Source: a virus
Length of the DNA: 64,000 nucleotides
IMG/VR virus record: IMGVR_UViG_3300028800_000094
Coordinates: 1 to 64,000 of that record
Direction: 5' to 3' (one strand)
In this document: one piece after another, positions 1 to 8,472 of the stretch
Layout: each line of letters opens with the position of its first letter
How positions within the stretch are numbered: the first letter of the stretch is position 1
Program-made: the position numbers and the translations under genes
Notes under the pieces: generated by a model
Database searches by the model: none
Told to the model about the DNA's origin: nothing
The model's input: only the letters and a program-made list of their open reading frames with translations

Positions 1-1
1 C

Positions 2-847
2 GGTTACGACCTACAATGTCAGCCTGGATGGACGCTGGTAGAGACCACCGGGGGGTTACGAAGGCTCGACAAGCTGAACCCTCAATCAGATCGTCTTTTA
101 GCTTATTCTCGTGTCGACGCAATGGTCTACGGAAAAAGAAACGGTGGCTATAAGTTCAAGAAGTCTGTTCGTCCGTACACTGGAGACCTTTACACCATAA
201 AAACGGATCAGCGCGCCACACAATGCACTTATAACCACAAGTGGTTTGTTAAATGGAGTGTGACCGCAGAGATGCGCGCCACTACTTATGTTGTTTATCT
301 AATGAAGAAGGGGGACTGGTTTAGAGTGGGATGGACTAAAATGTTCACCCGCGTCAACTTCCACGTAAACATGCGGGCAAATAATGAGCGTGCCGACGCT
401 GTTTGGATACTGCGAACATTCCACAATAAAAGTGATGCTTATGAGTATGAGCAAATTATATCCTCCCGGTATGGTATTCCAATGCTACCATTTTATCCGG
501 TACGTGGATTAAAGGACGTCACCGACGCCCTAATCAAGCGCGTATTTGATTCAGTCGACAGCATGAGCGGCGCGCTTCGTGCAATAATTGACCACGGTCT
601 TTCCATACAGCATCCATTTATCAATCGACTCAAGGCAAACTATTCGAGATATGGTGGCGCGATAAACGAGGTGGCTGCCTGTAACCTAATCCCATCTATG
701 ATGCTCGTACCCGTCTACACCGGAAATAAGACCCCTCAATGGGTGCCGTTCACAACAGTCAAGAATCCAGTTATCGATCTTCTTGTCTATAGCCTTGACG
801 TTGAAAAGTATCATACATATATCGCGGATAAAATCGTGACACACAAC
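2..847 (+). mobile_element. Intein (C-terminal part) with GIY-YIG-like nuclease domain
   Basis: The C-terminal splice signature is VTHN followed by Ser, with Asn at 845-847 and the extein Ser at 848-850. Just upstream is a block F-like stretch, VYSLDVEKYHTYIADK. Near the left edge is a block B-like segment, YTGDLYTIKT then CTYNHKW. Between them, roughly 281-500, TTYVVYLMKKGDWFRVGWTK and then YEYEQIISSRYGIP resemble the divergent GIY-YIG-type nuclease of some phage inteins. Base composition is clearly more AT-rich than the flanking extein, as expected for a mobile insert. The N-terminal splice junction lies outside the window. Whether the nuclease is active cannot be seen here. Confidence 0.85.
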
Positions 848-1642
848 AGCATCCACCGCTGGGCCGGCGCCGACGAGGATCATTTCCTGGGCCTTCCCTA
901 CGATCGCGAAATCCTCCCCCTGTCCCACCGGCTCTCGAAAGCCGTTTTCGAGGTCGCCGAAGGTATCGCTGCAAGGGTACAACGAAAGCACGTCAAGGAA
1001 TGGCGGCCGTCTGACCGCCCAGGTTCGGTCTCCTGGCTGGCATCTCCAGAGGAAGCCGACCTGGGAGCCGGATCGTGGCTGCTGCTCGCCAGGACTCGCA
1101 CTCAACTAAAGGAGTTGAGCGACGAGGCCCGTAATCAGGGGGTGGTGTATTCCCTAAAGGGCCAGTCCTCGGTAAATGCCGACGACGTCGCCGCAATTAA
1201 AGCCTGGGAGGCCCTAAGAGCCGGCCGCCCTATAGGCGCCGGTGAAGCTTACACGGCCCTCCACGCCGCAGGGCGCCCGGTCCCAAAGGGCTTAGAGGAG
1301 GATCAACTCTACGGTGCCGGCGACCTGGGGCTTAAAGACCTGCCTATATGGCACGACGCCCTTACCCGGATCACGCTCGACGATCGCGAATACTACCTAG
1401 CGTGCCTGCGCCGGAACCAGAGCCTGACGGCCGCCCCAAAAGTTAGGGTCGACACGATCCACGGCTCCAAGGGCATGGAGGCCGAGCACGTGCTGCTCTT
1501 AACCGATTTGACGGGCCGCGTTCAAAAGGGCTTCGAACTGGACGCCGACGCCGAGCATCGCGTTTTCTACGTCGGCGTCACCCGCGCATCTCAGGAGCTG
1601 GTTATCGTTCCGCCGCGTAAAGCAGGGGGGTACATCATATGA
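2..1642 (+). CDS. UvrD/Rep-family helicase interrupted by an intein (5' end outside window)
   Basis: The reading frame is open from the first bases of the window, so the N-terminal helicase part and the intein start lie to the left. Positions 2-847 are intein. Splicing would join the upstream helicase half to the visible C-extein starting with Ser at 848 (SIHRWAGADE), which is the part just after the GDxxQ of helicase motif III. Later superfamily 1 motifs are visible: a motif IV-like LSHRLSKAV, motif V DTIHGSKGMEAEHVLLL and motif VI VFYVGVTRAS. UvrD-like helicases unwind DNA 3' to 5' during replication or recombination. The gene ends by ATGA overlap with the next ORF. A second, intein-free relative lies at 14762-16378. 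The helicase call is firm; the exact role is not known. Confidence 0.88.
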   Translation, partial: GYDLQCQPGWTLVETTGGLRRLDKLNPQSDRLLAYSRVDAMVYGKRNGGYKFKKSVRPYTGDLYTIKTDQRATQCTYNHKWFVKWSVTAEMRATTYVVYLMKKGDWFRVGWTKMFTRVNFHVNMRANNERADAVWILRTFHNKSDAYEYEQIISSRYGIPMLPFYPVRGLKDVTDALIKRVFDSVDSMSGALRAIIDHGLSIQHPFINRLKANYSRYGGAINEVAACNLIPSMMLVPVYTGNKTPQWVPFTTVKNPVIDLLVYSLDVEKYHTYIADKIVTHNSIHRWAGADEDHFLGLPYDREILPLSHRLSKAVFEVAEGIAARVQRKHVKEWRPSDRPGSVSWLASPEEADLGAGSWLLLARTRTQLKELSDEARNQGVVYSLKGQSSVNADDVAAIKAWEALRAGRPIGAGEAYTALHAAGRPVPKGLEEDQLYGAGDLGLKDLPIWHDALTRITLDDREYYLACLRRNQSLTAAPKVRVDTIHGSKGMEAEHVLLLTDLTGRVQKGFELDADAEHRVFYVGVTRASQELVIVPPRKAGGYII

Positions 1643-1842
1643 CAAAAGCAATTCCAGCGAACGTTCGCGCCGATCGCCTGATCGCTGATATCCGAAAGCT
1701 GGAGACCCAGCTTCGCGGCCGGGCGATGACGCCGGAACTTATGGCCGTATTGATCGCGCTGGTCAATTGCCGGACTCTCTTAGCCGAGCACGTTTCCTTT
1801 ATAACCGTAAGAGAGGATCGCACCCGCCGGCTTATCGGCTGA
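1639..1842 (+). CDS. Small conserved-looking protein of unknown function
   Basis: 67 residues, starting at an ATG that overlaps the helicase stop (ATGA), which implies translational coupling. The sequence is mostly helical, with basic and hydrophobic heptad-like spacing (RLIADIRKLETQL) and no cysteine cluster, signal peptide or membrane segment. No family recognised. Confidence 0.6.
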   Translation: MTKAIPANVRADRLIADIRKLETQLRGRAMTPELMAVLIALVNCRTLLAEHVSFITVREDRTRRLIG

Positions 1843-1902
1843 TTTTACCCTTTACTCCTGCTCACGGAGCCTTTATAAACGTACATCCTGATGGGGGCTA
1901 CA

Positions 1903-2163
1903 ATGCCGCGTTACCAAGTCCTGCGTCTTAAAGAAGATCACCCGGTCATGGGTGCCGCTCGCTCGGCCGACGCCGCCGAGCATGGTGATTCCAAACACGA
2001 TGGGGCGAGCGGGCGCCTATCCGATTCCGAAATTGTCGACACGCAATGCCGGTCGCCGTTAGACCGGGTGTTTTGCTTCGCGCCTTATCAAAACGCCGTC
2101 GAGATCGCCGACCTTCTCAACTCAACGGCCATCCCTACAGGAGCCAAATTTAAGTCTTATTAA
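1903..2163 (+). CDS. Hypothetical protein
   Basis: 87 residues if translation starts at 1903. This start is preferred because a G-rich stretch at 1892-1897 sits at ribosome-binding distance. An in-frame ATG at 1891 would add four residues but has no nearby binding site. Charged and soluble, with no recognised domain. The gap before it holds CTTTACTCCTGCTC (about 1851-1864), which recurs near 14690. Confidence 0.5.
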   Translation: MPRYQVLRLKEDHPVMGAARSADAAEHGDSKHDGASGRLSDSEIVDTQCRSPLDRVFCFAPYQNAVEIADLLNSTAIPTGAKFKSY

Positions 2164-2182
2164 CACAGAGTGGGAGAGCAGA

Positions 2183-2881
2183 ATGACCGTCTATTTGCTT
2201 CGCTATAAGCTACCCTTCGTCGATCTCACCGTTTCGCAATACGACAACCGGGCCGACGCCTTTAGCGGCGCCACCATTGCGCAAGAGGGCGGCCATAAGA
2301 CGGCCGTCGTCGAAACGGAGGACGATCTCACCGCCCTCGATAATTCGATTATCCTGGCCGGCTACAACTTCCTCGCCAAGAAGAACATCAGCAAGTTCGA
2401 GAACGCATCAATCGGCCGCAGACGCTTTTTTGACGCTTTGACTGGATCGAAAAAGGATGCTACCGACGCATCTGCCGAGCCTTCCTCGGCCGATGCGATC
2501 GAAACCACCGAAGGAGACACTGACATGGCTACCAAGAAACCCGCGAAAAAGACCAAGACCCCGAATACCCCGAAGGCCCCGAAGGCCCCGCGCGTCAAGA
2601 AGGAAAAGAAGCCCGCGAAGCCAAAGGTCGCGAAAACCGAAGGCGGCACCCGCGAAGGTTCGTCGATGCTCAATCAGGCCATCGAATTGATGCAGCGCCC
2701 GAATGGCGTCACCCGCCACGAGGCCATCGCAGCACTTTCTAAAAAGCACCCCGAAAAGAAGGAGACTGCGGTCGACAACACCTTCCGCAGCTTCCTGAAT
2801 TACATTCCAAACAAGACCAAGCTCAAGATGAAGAAGTCGAAGGAAGAGGGCCGCAAGGGCACCATTTACCGAATCGTCTAA
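2183..2881 (+). CDS. Lysine/alanine/proline-rich protein with probable C-terminal winged-helix-like domain
   Basis: 232 residues in three parts. An N-terminal globular region covers about residues 1-90. A low-complexity linker, very rich in Lys, Pro, Thr and Ala (about 113-155, repeating KAPK-type units like histone H1 tails), follows. The C-terminal domain of about 75 residues (SSMLNQAIELMQRPNGVT...) looks like the helical DNA-binding module seen in DUF3489-like proteins. Preceded by GTGGGAGAGCAG, a variant of the phage's recurrent extended ribosome site. A DNA- or nucleoid-binding role is inferred from composition only. Confidence 0.6.
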   Translation: MTVYLLRYKLPFVDLTVSQYDNRADAFSGATIAQEGGHKTAVVETEDDLTALDNSIILAGYNFLAKKNISKFENASIGRRRFFDALTGSKKDATDASAEPSSADAIETTEGDTDMATKKPAKKTKTPNTPKAPKAPRVKKEKKPAKPKVAKTEGGTREGSSMLNQAIELMQRPNGVTRHEAIAALSKKHPEKKETAVDNTFRSFLNYIPNKTKLKMKKSKEEGRKGTIYRIV

Positions 2882-2909
2882 CCAGCAAATTCGGCGAGGG
2901 GGCCGCCTA

Positions 2910-3668
2910 ATGACGTTTCGTAAAGAAGTGATCGGCGACGCGACGCTCTATAACGGAGACTGTGTTTCCGTTATGGAGCAAATTGAGGCGGATTCGGTTG
3001 ACCTAATCTGGACCGATCCGCCCTATGGCAACGAAAACAACGCGAAGGACGCCAACGCCACCCTGCGGATAAAGCGTGGACTAGAGAACGGCGCAATCAT
3101 AAATGACGACTTGGTCTCCATGAAAACGGTCGTCGCCGGCATGCTCAAGCAGGGTGCCCGCCTGATTAAAAAGGACTGCGGAACTATCGCTGCCTGCTGT
3201 GCAGGGGGTGGGAATACCGGCTCCGATTCCTTTGCGTGGCTGTCCAATACGATGAACGAGCCCCCCCTGACATTCTATCACGCTGTTGTCTGGGACAAGG
3301 TTAATATCGGCATAGGCTGGCGCTGGCGTCGGCAATACGAATTCATTATGGAGTGCCATAGGCTCGGCGGCGATATCGGGTGGTATTCGAACAATAATAA
3401 TAATCGAAACATTATCACGTGGATGCCGTCGCGTGACCGTGAGCATCCGAACGAGAAGCCGTACGAACTAATCAATGTTTTTATCGAGGTTCATACCTTG
3501 CCCGGACATGTAATCATGGATCCGTTTATGGGTTCGGGCTCGACTGGAGTTGCCGCTTTGAAAGCCGGCCGCAAGTTCATAGGCATCGAACTGGATCCCA
3601 AGCACTTCGTCACGGCGTGCCGCCGCATCGAGGAATCCTCTAAGCAGCCAGGGCTGTTTATCGTTTAA
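2910..3668 (+). CDS. DNA methyltransferase (N6-adenine or N4-cytosine class)
   Basis: 252 residues. Catalytic motif IV is DLIWTDPPYGNE (about residues 31-42) and the AdoMet-binding motif lies C-terminal (DPFMGSGSTGVAALKAG, about 208-224), followed by FIGIELD. This order is that of beta-class site-specific methyltransferases such as the YhdJ/CcrM group. DPPY indicates amino-group methylation rather than C5-cytosine. No restriction endonuclease gene is adjacent, so it is an orphan methylase, plausibly for self-protection or regulation. The target sequence cannot be read from the protein. Confidence 0.93.
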   Translation: MTFRKEVIGDATLYNGDCVSVMEQIEADSVDLIWTDPPYGNENNAKDANATLRIKRGLENGAIINDDLVSMKTVVAGMLKQGARLIKKDCGTIAACCAGGGNTGSDSFAWLSNTMNEPPLTFYHAVVWDKVNIGIGWRWRRQYEFIMECHRLGGDIGWYSNNNNNRNIITWMPSRDREHPNEKPYELINVFIEVHTLPGHVIMDPFMGSGSTGVAALKAGRKFIGIELDPKHFVTACRRIEESSKQPGLFIV

Positions 3669-3683
3669 CCAAAGGAGCAGAAT

Positions 3684-3968
3684 ATGATCAAGGAAGCATT
3701 AGGACTACTGGGTGAATCGGGGAAGGACCGCGTGACCGGCTTCAAGGGAACCGTCTCGTCGGTCTGCTTCGACCTTTACGGCTGCGTGCAGCTCGCTATA
3801 ACGCCGCCGGTCGGCAAAGACGGTATGACCAAGGAGGGCCACTGGTTCGATATCGGCCGCGTCGAGATCGCCAAAGGAAAGCGCGTGATGCCCGTACCTA
3901 CATTCGGTGGTGCTACGGTCGCCGAGTTTCAGAAGGGACCGGCCGAGAAGCCGCGCAAGGACATCTGA
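3684..3968 (+). CDS. Conserved phage protein of unknown function
   Basis: 94 residues, start preceded by AAAGGAGCAGAAT. It contains DRVTGFKGTVSSVCFDLYGC and GHWFDIGRVEI. This compact beta-rich pattern is familiar from small proteins of many tailed phages and prophages, none with an assigned role to my knowledge. It ends in a charged proline-rich tail. No catalytic motif seen. Confidence 0.7.
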   Translation: MIKEALGLLGESGKDRVTGFKGTVSSVCFDLYGCVQLAITPPVGKDGMTKEGHWFDIGRVEIAKGKRVMPVPTFGGATVAEFQKGPAEKPRKDI

Positions 3969-4018
3969 ACAGGGAACGCCGGCCCCTGATTCGAAGCCGG
4001 CTAGAGCAGGAGAGCATC

Positions 4019-4156
4019 ATGTTGACGAAAACTGAAAGCGAGAAGCTGGACACCATCCTGGCGAAGATCGCCGCCTTTAAGGAGTCGACCGGCAATCCCT
4101 ACGTCGCCGACCTTCTTACCGAGGCGCAGGCGGTCCTGGCGAAGATCAAACGATGA
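4019..4156 (+). CDS. Small helical protein, 45 aa
   Basis: Starts at ATG 4019 after TAGAGCAGGAGAGC, the full form of the phage's recurrent extended ribosome site. Ends by ATGA overlap with the clamp-like gene. The sequence (MLTKTESEKLDTILAKIAAF...) is amphipathic and helical. The coding call rests on the strong ribosome site and coupled overlap. Function unknown. Confidence 0.6.
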   Translation: MLTKTESEKLDTILAKIAAFKESTGNPYVADLLTEAQAVLAKIKR

Positions 4157-5142
4157 AGGACGCGCTCGATCAGGTTAAAACGGTTCTAGCGGGCAAGGAC
4201 TACGGCGCCCGGCTTAACCACTATTACCTGACGGGCGAGTCGATCATTGCGAGCGACGGCCGTATGACAGCGGCCGTCCCTTTCAAGGCGCCGGTCGAAT
4301 GCGTGGTAGCCGGAGAGGAGCTTGAGGTGGTCGCGGCTCGAATGCCGGCCAATCCGGCATTAGAGCTGCGAACGAACGACGAGACCGGCGCCCTAACCCT
4401 GGTGGTCAAAGCAGGCCGCCTTCGCGGCTCGATCGCCTGCCTGCCGCCCGATTCCGTTTCCTTCCCTACACCGCCACCGGAAGTGGCCCGCATAGCCCTT
4501 CCAGGCTCGTTCGTGGCGGCCCTAAAGGCGGTGCGCCCATTCATAGCGGATACCAGCGTACACGCCTGGGGCCTAGCAGCGTGCGTGCGTGCGGGCCGGG
4601 TTTTGGCGACGAATAACATAGTGCTTATCGAGGGCCTTTGCCCCGAGCTGGAACTTCCTACAGATGCCGAGGTGTTAATACCTTGCTGGGCTGTAGATTA
4701 CATTCTTCGCCGCAAGGACGGGCTTACCCATATGGCCCTGGAGGATAAGACCGCCGCATCCTTTTTCTGGAGCGACGGAAGCTGGATGCGAACCCAGCTT
4801 ATGGCCGGAGCCTATCCGCCGGCCGTCGACCGGCTGCTATCGGAAATGGGCGAAACGCCGTTCCCTATCGAAAAGGCGTTTCGAGGTTACTTCCAAGAAG
4901 TGGTTTCAGCATCGTCGGGGATTATAACAATCGAGCCTGGAAAGATCACCGGCTCCAAGGGCGTGGCCAAGCTGGAGTGCGAAATCGATCTGGTCGGCGC
5001 CACCGAGGCCCTCCATTTTAACCCCCTGTTTATTGCCGACATGATGCAAGTCGCGACGGAATGGGATCCGTCGCTTTGGCCCGCGCCGATTCCATTCAGG
5101 GGGGATGGGGTAAAGGGTTTAATCGTAGGCAGGAAAGCCTAA
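4153..5142 (+). CDS. Probable sliding clamp (DNA polymerase III beta-like)
   Basis: 329 residues, within the usual phage clamp range. Features typical of the bacterial beta-clamp fold are a repeat with LPGSFVAALKAVRPFIAD followed by VLATNNIVLIEG (position of the conserved ATDGHRL-type loop), a WSDGSWMRTQLMAGAYPP segment matching the FPDxxR-P region, and the closing PIPFRGDGVKGLIVGRKA at the position of the terminal PMR strand. It lies directly upstream of, and overlaps by one base (TAATG), the DNA polymerase gene. A clamp would tether that polymerase to DNA. The assignment is from pattern and context, not clear sequence identity. Confidence 0.62.
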   Translation: MKDALDQVKTVLAGKDYGARLNHYYLTGESIIASDGRMTAAVPFKAPVECVVAGEELEVVAARMPANPALELRTNDETGALTLVVKAGRLRGSIACLPPDSVSFPTPPPEVARIALPGSFVAALKAVRPFIADTSVHAWGLAACVRAGRVLATNNIVLIEGLCPELELPTDAEVLIPCWAVDYILRRKDGLTHMALEDKTAASFFWSDGSWMRTQLMAGAYPPAVDRLLSEMGETPFPIEKAFRGYFQEVVSASSGIITIEPGKITGSKGVAKLECEIDLVGATEALHFNPLFIADMMQVATEWDPSLWPAPIPFRGDGVKGLIVGRKA

Positions 5143-7274
5143 TGGCCCAGCGTGCTCAAAACGACACCGGGCTGTTTTGGGACCGTACAATGAACCGGTC
5201 CCGCATCATGCGGCCGGGGGATCGAGATTTCACCGAGTCCAAGCCAAGGGCGCCGGCCGTAGGGAAAACCCGCCGACCAGGAGCGCCCCGACAAGTAGCC
5301 GGGCCGCGCCCGCTAGTCCTGACCAGGGGGGCGAGTGGCTGGCTACCGCCGACCGAGATGCCGATCATTCGGGGCCAGGGCATCAAACGCCTATCGATCG
5401 ACGTCGAGACCAAGGATATCGATCTCAACCGGCTCGGCCCTGGTGTTAGGCGTGGCGCCTATATAGTGGGGATTAGCATCGGGATACAAGATGGACCCCG
5501 ATACTACTTTCCAATGCGTCACGAAGCCGGCGGCAACATGGACGCCGACGCCGTCCTGGCGTGGGCGCGCGACGAGCTAAACGGCTACGAAGGCGAACTG
5601 GTCGGCGCGAATTCGATTTACGACCTAGACTTCCTGGCCGAAGAAAAGATCACATTTCCCCTGGTTAAGTTATTCCACGACGTCCAGGTAGCCGAGCCTA
5701 TCATCGACGAGTGGCGCAAATCGTATTCGCTCGAAGCCATATCACAACTGCATCTCGGCGAGGGCAAGAAGGAAACCCGTATCCGGCAGATCGCTAACGA
5801 TAACGGGTGGTGGTCTGAAAACGAATTGAAAGCGAATCTCTGGCGTCTACCGGGAACCGATGTCGGAGAGTACGCGGAGGGAGATGCAGATCTCCCTCTG
5901 CGTATCCTACCGAAGCAATTCGAACTGCTTGAAGCCGACGAGCAGATGCATATCTACGACCTAGAGCGTCGCCTGATACCGGTGATCCTCGGTATGCAGC
6001 GCCGAGGCGTTCGAGTTGATCTCAACCACGCCGAACACGTGCGCGGCGTCCTGGGACGCGAGGTTGAGAAGTGGCGGGCCGAAGTGAAGCGCCTAGCCGG
6101 GCCGGCGGCCGAGCTGGACCAAGCCGAGTCGCTGGCTCCCGCTTTACGTGAAGCTGGAGTGGTCGTGCCGCTCACTAAGAAGAGCGGCGCCCCGTCGATC
6201 ACGAAAGACCTTTTCCAAAAGAACAAGGGCATCCCCCTGATTGACGCGATCAGCGCCGGTCGCCGGGTGCAGACTCTGAAACGAACCTTCCTCGACGGCC
6301 ATGTCTTTAAACACAATATCAACGGTCGAATACACTGCGAATTCCACCAGCTCAAGGGTGAACGGGGGGGATCGCTATCGAGATTCTCATCGTCGAATCC
6401 AAATCTTCAGAATGTACCCTCGCGCGTAAACGAGGACGTCGACGACCGCGTCGACCTGGGCGCCGACGACGTCGTGAAGGCTGTGCGCGGAATATTTTTG
6501 CCCGATGAGGGCGAGGACTGGTGGCGAGCCGACTATAGCCAAATCGAGTATAGGTTCCTTGCGCACTTCGCACTGGGCGAAGGTGCCGATGAGGTTCGCG
6601 CCAAATACAACGCGGATCCCAAAACGGATTATCATAAACTCTGCGCCGAGATGTTGGGCGCTGATCCCGAAGACAAGATCAAGCGTAAAAGGATCAAATC
6701 GACAAATTTCGCCAAGGGCTACGGAGCCGGTGCGGTTAAGCTCGCAGAAACATATGGCTGTTCACTTGACGAGGCGATTCGCTTCATCGAGGAGTACGAT
6801 TCGAAACTCCCCTTCGCCAAATACACATACGACAAGGCTCAAAAATGGGGTGACGATCACGGCCGTGTTGTAACGATCCTGGGGCGCAAGCAGCGATTTT
6901 CCTTATGGGAGCCGGCATGGAATAAGGACCGGGATAAGAATCCGCCACTCCCCAAGGACGAGGCACTGGTCGCTTATAGCGGCCAGCGCATCGTCCGCGC
7001 CATGACACACGCAGCCCTGAACCGGAAGCTGCAGGGCTCGAACGCCGACATCATAAAGAAGGCGATGGTCGACGGGTACGAAGCGGGGATATGCGACGTG
7101 ATCGGCGCATACCTCCTTACGGTTCATGATGAGCTGGGCAACTCGGTTCCGAAAACCGATATCGGCCGCGAGGCCGCAGCCGAAATGAAGCACCTGATGG
7201 AAATCGCGATTAAGATTAAGGTGCCGGTGCTAGTCGAAACCGATTACGGCGAAAGCTGGGGAGCAACGTCATGA
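5142..7274 (+). CDS. Family A DNA polymerase with 3'-5' exonuclease domain
   Basis: 710 residues from ATG 5142, chosen over an upstream in-frame start because it has GGCAGGAAAG upstream and overlaps the clamp stop. The DEDD exonuclease begins with LSIDVETKDI (about residues 85-94) and continues with DLDFLAEEKI. The polymerase part has motif A DWWRADYSQIEYRFLAHF, the O-helix region KRKRIKSTNFAKGYGAG with Lys/Phe/Tyr-Gly, and motif C LTVHDELGNS. It lacks the 5'-3' exonuclease domain of bacterial Pol I, as is usual for phage polymerases. Replicative enzyme of the phage, presumably working with the neighbouring clamp-like protein. Confidence 0.95.
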   Translation: MAQRAQNDTGLFWDRTMNRSRIMRPGDRDFTESKPRAPAVGKTRRPGAPRQVAGPRPLVLTRGASGWLPPTEMPIIRGQGIKRLSIDVETKDIDLNRLGPGVRRGAYIVGISIGIQDGPRYYFPMRHEAGGNMDADAVLAWARDELNGYEGELVGANSIYDLDFLAEEKITFPLVKLFHDVQVAEPIIDEWRKSYSLEAISQLHLGEGKKETRIRQIANDNGWWSENELKANLWRLPGTDVGEYAEGDADLPLRILPKQFELLEADEQMHIYDLERRLIPVILGMQRRGVRVDLNHAEHVRGVLGREVEKWRAEVKRLAGPAAELDQAESLAPALREAGVVVPLTKKSGAPSITKDLFQKNKGIPLIDAISAGRRVQTLKRTFLDGHVFKHNINGRIHCEFHQLKGERGGSLSRFSSSNPNLQNVPSRVNEDVDDRVDLGADDVVKAVRGIFLPDEGEDWWRADYSQIEYRFLAHFALGEGADEVRAKYNADPKTDYHKLCAEMLGADPEDKIKRKRIKSTNFAKGYGAGAVKLAETYGCSLDEAIRFIEEYDSKLPFAKYTYDKAQKWGDDHGRVVTILGRKQRFSLWEPAWNKDRDKNPPLPKDEALVAYSGQRIVRAMTHAALNRKLQGSNADIIKKAMVDGYEAGICDVIGAYLLTVHDELGNSVPKTDIGREAAAEMKHLMEIAIKIKVPVLVETDYGESWGATS

Positions 7275-7360
7275 CCGCGCGTGAGAGCGTCGACTTCCTG
7301 GCCTGCCTGCTCAACGATTTAATCTGGATCGGTCTTTTGATTGTGGGGATACTGCCGTGA
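7271..7360 (+). CDS. Tiny single-span membrane protein, 29 aa
   Basis: Start ATG overlaps the polymerase stop (ATGA) and its own stop overlaps the GTG of the next gene. The second half (NDLIWIGLLIVGILP) is a good transmembrane segment. Evidence is the coupled overlaps at both ends plus hydrophobicity. A similar tiny membrane ORF lies at 55467-55535. Confidence 0.5.
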   Translation: MTARESVDFLACLLNDLIWIGLLIVGILP

Positions 7361-7590
7361 TCAAGTGGAAGCGCTCTGCAGACCACCATAACTGGCGAGC
7401 GGAGCAGGGGGATCTCCGGGTGATGGTGGCGCGGAATGACTTCTACGATTGGTGCTGGCGACTTGACCGTCTCGATAGGTCGGGAACGATTACGCGAGCG
7501 CAGTGCATCAACTTTTGCGACGGCGGAAAGACGATGCGGGATGCCAAGCAAGAAGCGATGGCCGCGCTGGTAAAGGAGCTGGGGCCATGA
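7357..7590 (+). CDS. Hypothetical protein
   Basis: 77 residues, GTG start overlapping the previous stop. Rich in Trp, Asp and Arg in its first half (HHNWRAEQGDLRVMV, DFYDWCWRLDRLD), soluble, no recognised domain. The ORF is continuous and coupled on both sides (ATGA to the next gene). Confidence 0.6.
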   Translation: MIKWKRSADHHNWRAEQGDLRVMVARNDFYDWCWRLDRLDRSGTITRAQCINFCDGGKTMRDAKQEAMAALVKELGP

Positions 7591-7820
7591 GGCTCACCGC
7601 CGGCCAGCTTCAGTATTTGCTGCTGCACCTACCGCCCGCGAACGACGAGCGCGTCGGCGATACGTGCCGCGTGGCTATCCCCGAACGCGAGCACGTCGTT
7701 GACCTAAATAAAAGAGTGCGTCGACAAGACGCCGAATTAAGTACGGTCATCTTTAGAAGGGTGCGCTTGGTCGTCGATAAAGAAAGCTGGTATGAATGGT
7801 CGCTGGAGGTGGTGCAATGA
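7587..7820 (+). CDS. Hypothetical protein
   Basis: 77 residues, starting at the ATG that overlaps the preceding stop. AAAGGAGCTGGGGCC upstream supplies a ribosome site. Contains a basic stretch (DLNKRVRRQDAELSTVIFRRVRLVVDK). No recognised domain. An upstream in-frame start was rejected because it would overlap the preceding gene by about 90 bases. Confidence 0.6.
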   Translation: MRLTAGQLQYLLLHLPPANDERVGDTCRVAIPEREHVVDLNKRVRRQDAELSTVIFRRVRLVVDKESWYEWSLEVVQ

Positions 7821-8062
7821 GTCGAGCGTGTCTGATTTGGTCGACCGCGCATAACGCTTGGTTTCGGCCGCATGCTGCGGGATATACAAGCGACGTATCG
7901 CAGGCCGGCGTGTTCAACGAGGACTATCCGGTTGATCCCAAGCGTGAGCGCATTATGTATTTTGCGGAGGCCGCGCCGATGATCCTTTCCGCTATCGAGG
8001 AATCACAAATACAAGCAACAGGGCTCACGACACTCATCCGTCAATTCATCGGGAGGTGCTAA
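7817..8062 (+). CDS. Hypothetical protein
   Basis: 81 residues, ATGA overlap with the preceding stop, ending by TAATG overlap with the next gene. Sequence begins MSRACLIWSTAHNAWFRPHA with several aromatic residues. The first half resembles small phage proteins around a WSxxHxxWW-like motif, but I do not recognise a named family. Confidence 0.6.
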   Translation: MSRACLIWSTAHNAWFRPHAAGYTSDVSQAGVFNEDYPVDPKRERIMYFAEAAPMILSAIEESQIQATGLTTLIRQFIGRC

Positions 8063-8472
8063 TGTCGCGTTCAGGCTATGACGAATCAGATTGCTTCGAT
8101 CAATGGCCCTGGATCATGTGGCGCGGTACTGTCGCTAGTGCTTTACGGGGCAAGCGTGGACAAGCCTTCCTAAAGGAGATGCTTACCGCTTTGGATGCGC
8201 TCGAAAACAAACGCCTAGTCGCGGAAGCCCTAGTCGCCGGCACCGAAGTCTGCGCCATGGGTGCCGTAGCAAAGGCACGTGGAATCGACATGGAAATGGT
8301 TGATCCAGAAGATCCGGCAACCGTTGCCGGCATCTTTGGTATCGCCGGTCCTATGGCGCAAGAGATCGCCTATATGAATGACGAAGGCGGCCCGCACAAG
8401 GAAACCCCCGAACATCGCTATCAGCGCATGCGGAAATGGATTGAATCCAAAATAAAGAAGGAGACTCCGTGA
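8062..8472 (+). CDS. Conserved phage protein of unknown function
   Basis: 136 residues from ATG 8062 (ribosome site GGGAGGTG). The pattern MSRSGYDESDC, then WPWIMWRGTVASALRGKRGQ, AFLKEMLTALDAL and a closing ETPEHRYQRMRKWI is shared by many phages and prophages of proteobacteria, to my recollection always without function. All-helical, soluble. Confidence 0.75.
   Translation: MSRSGYDESDCFDQWPWIMWRGTVASALRGKRGQAFLKEMLTALDALENKRLVAEALVAGTEVCAMGAVAKARGIDMEMVDPEDPATVAGIFGIAGPMAQEIAYMNDEGGPHKETPEHRYQRMRKWIESKIKKETP

Noticed and set aside
686-1105. 139-codon minus-strand ORF across the intein-helicase junction
   Set aside because: Overlaps the spliced helicase in antisense, no domain, no ribosome site.
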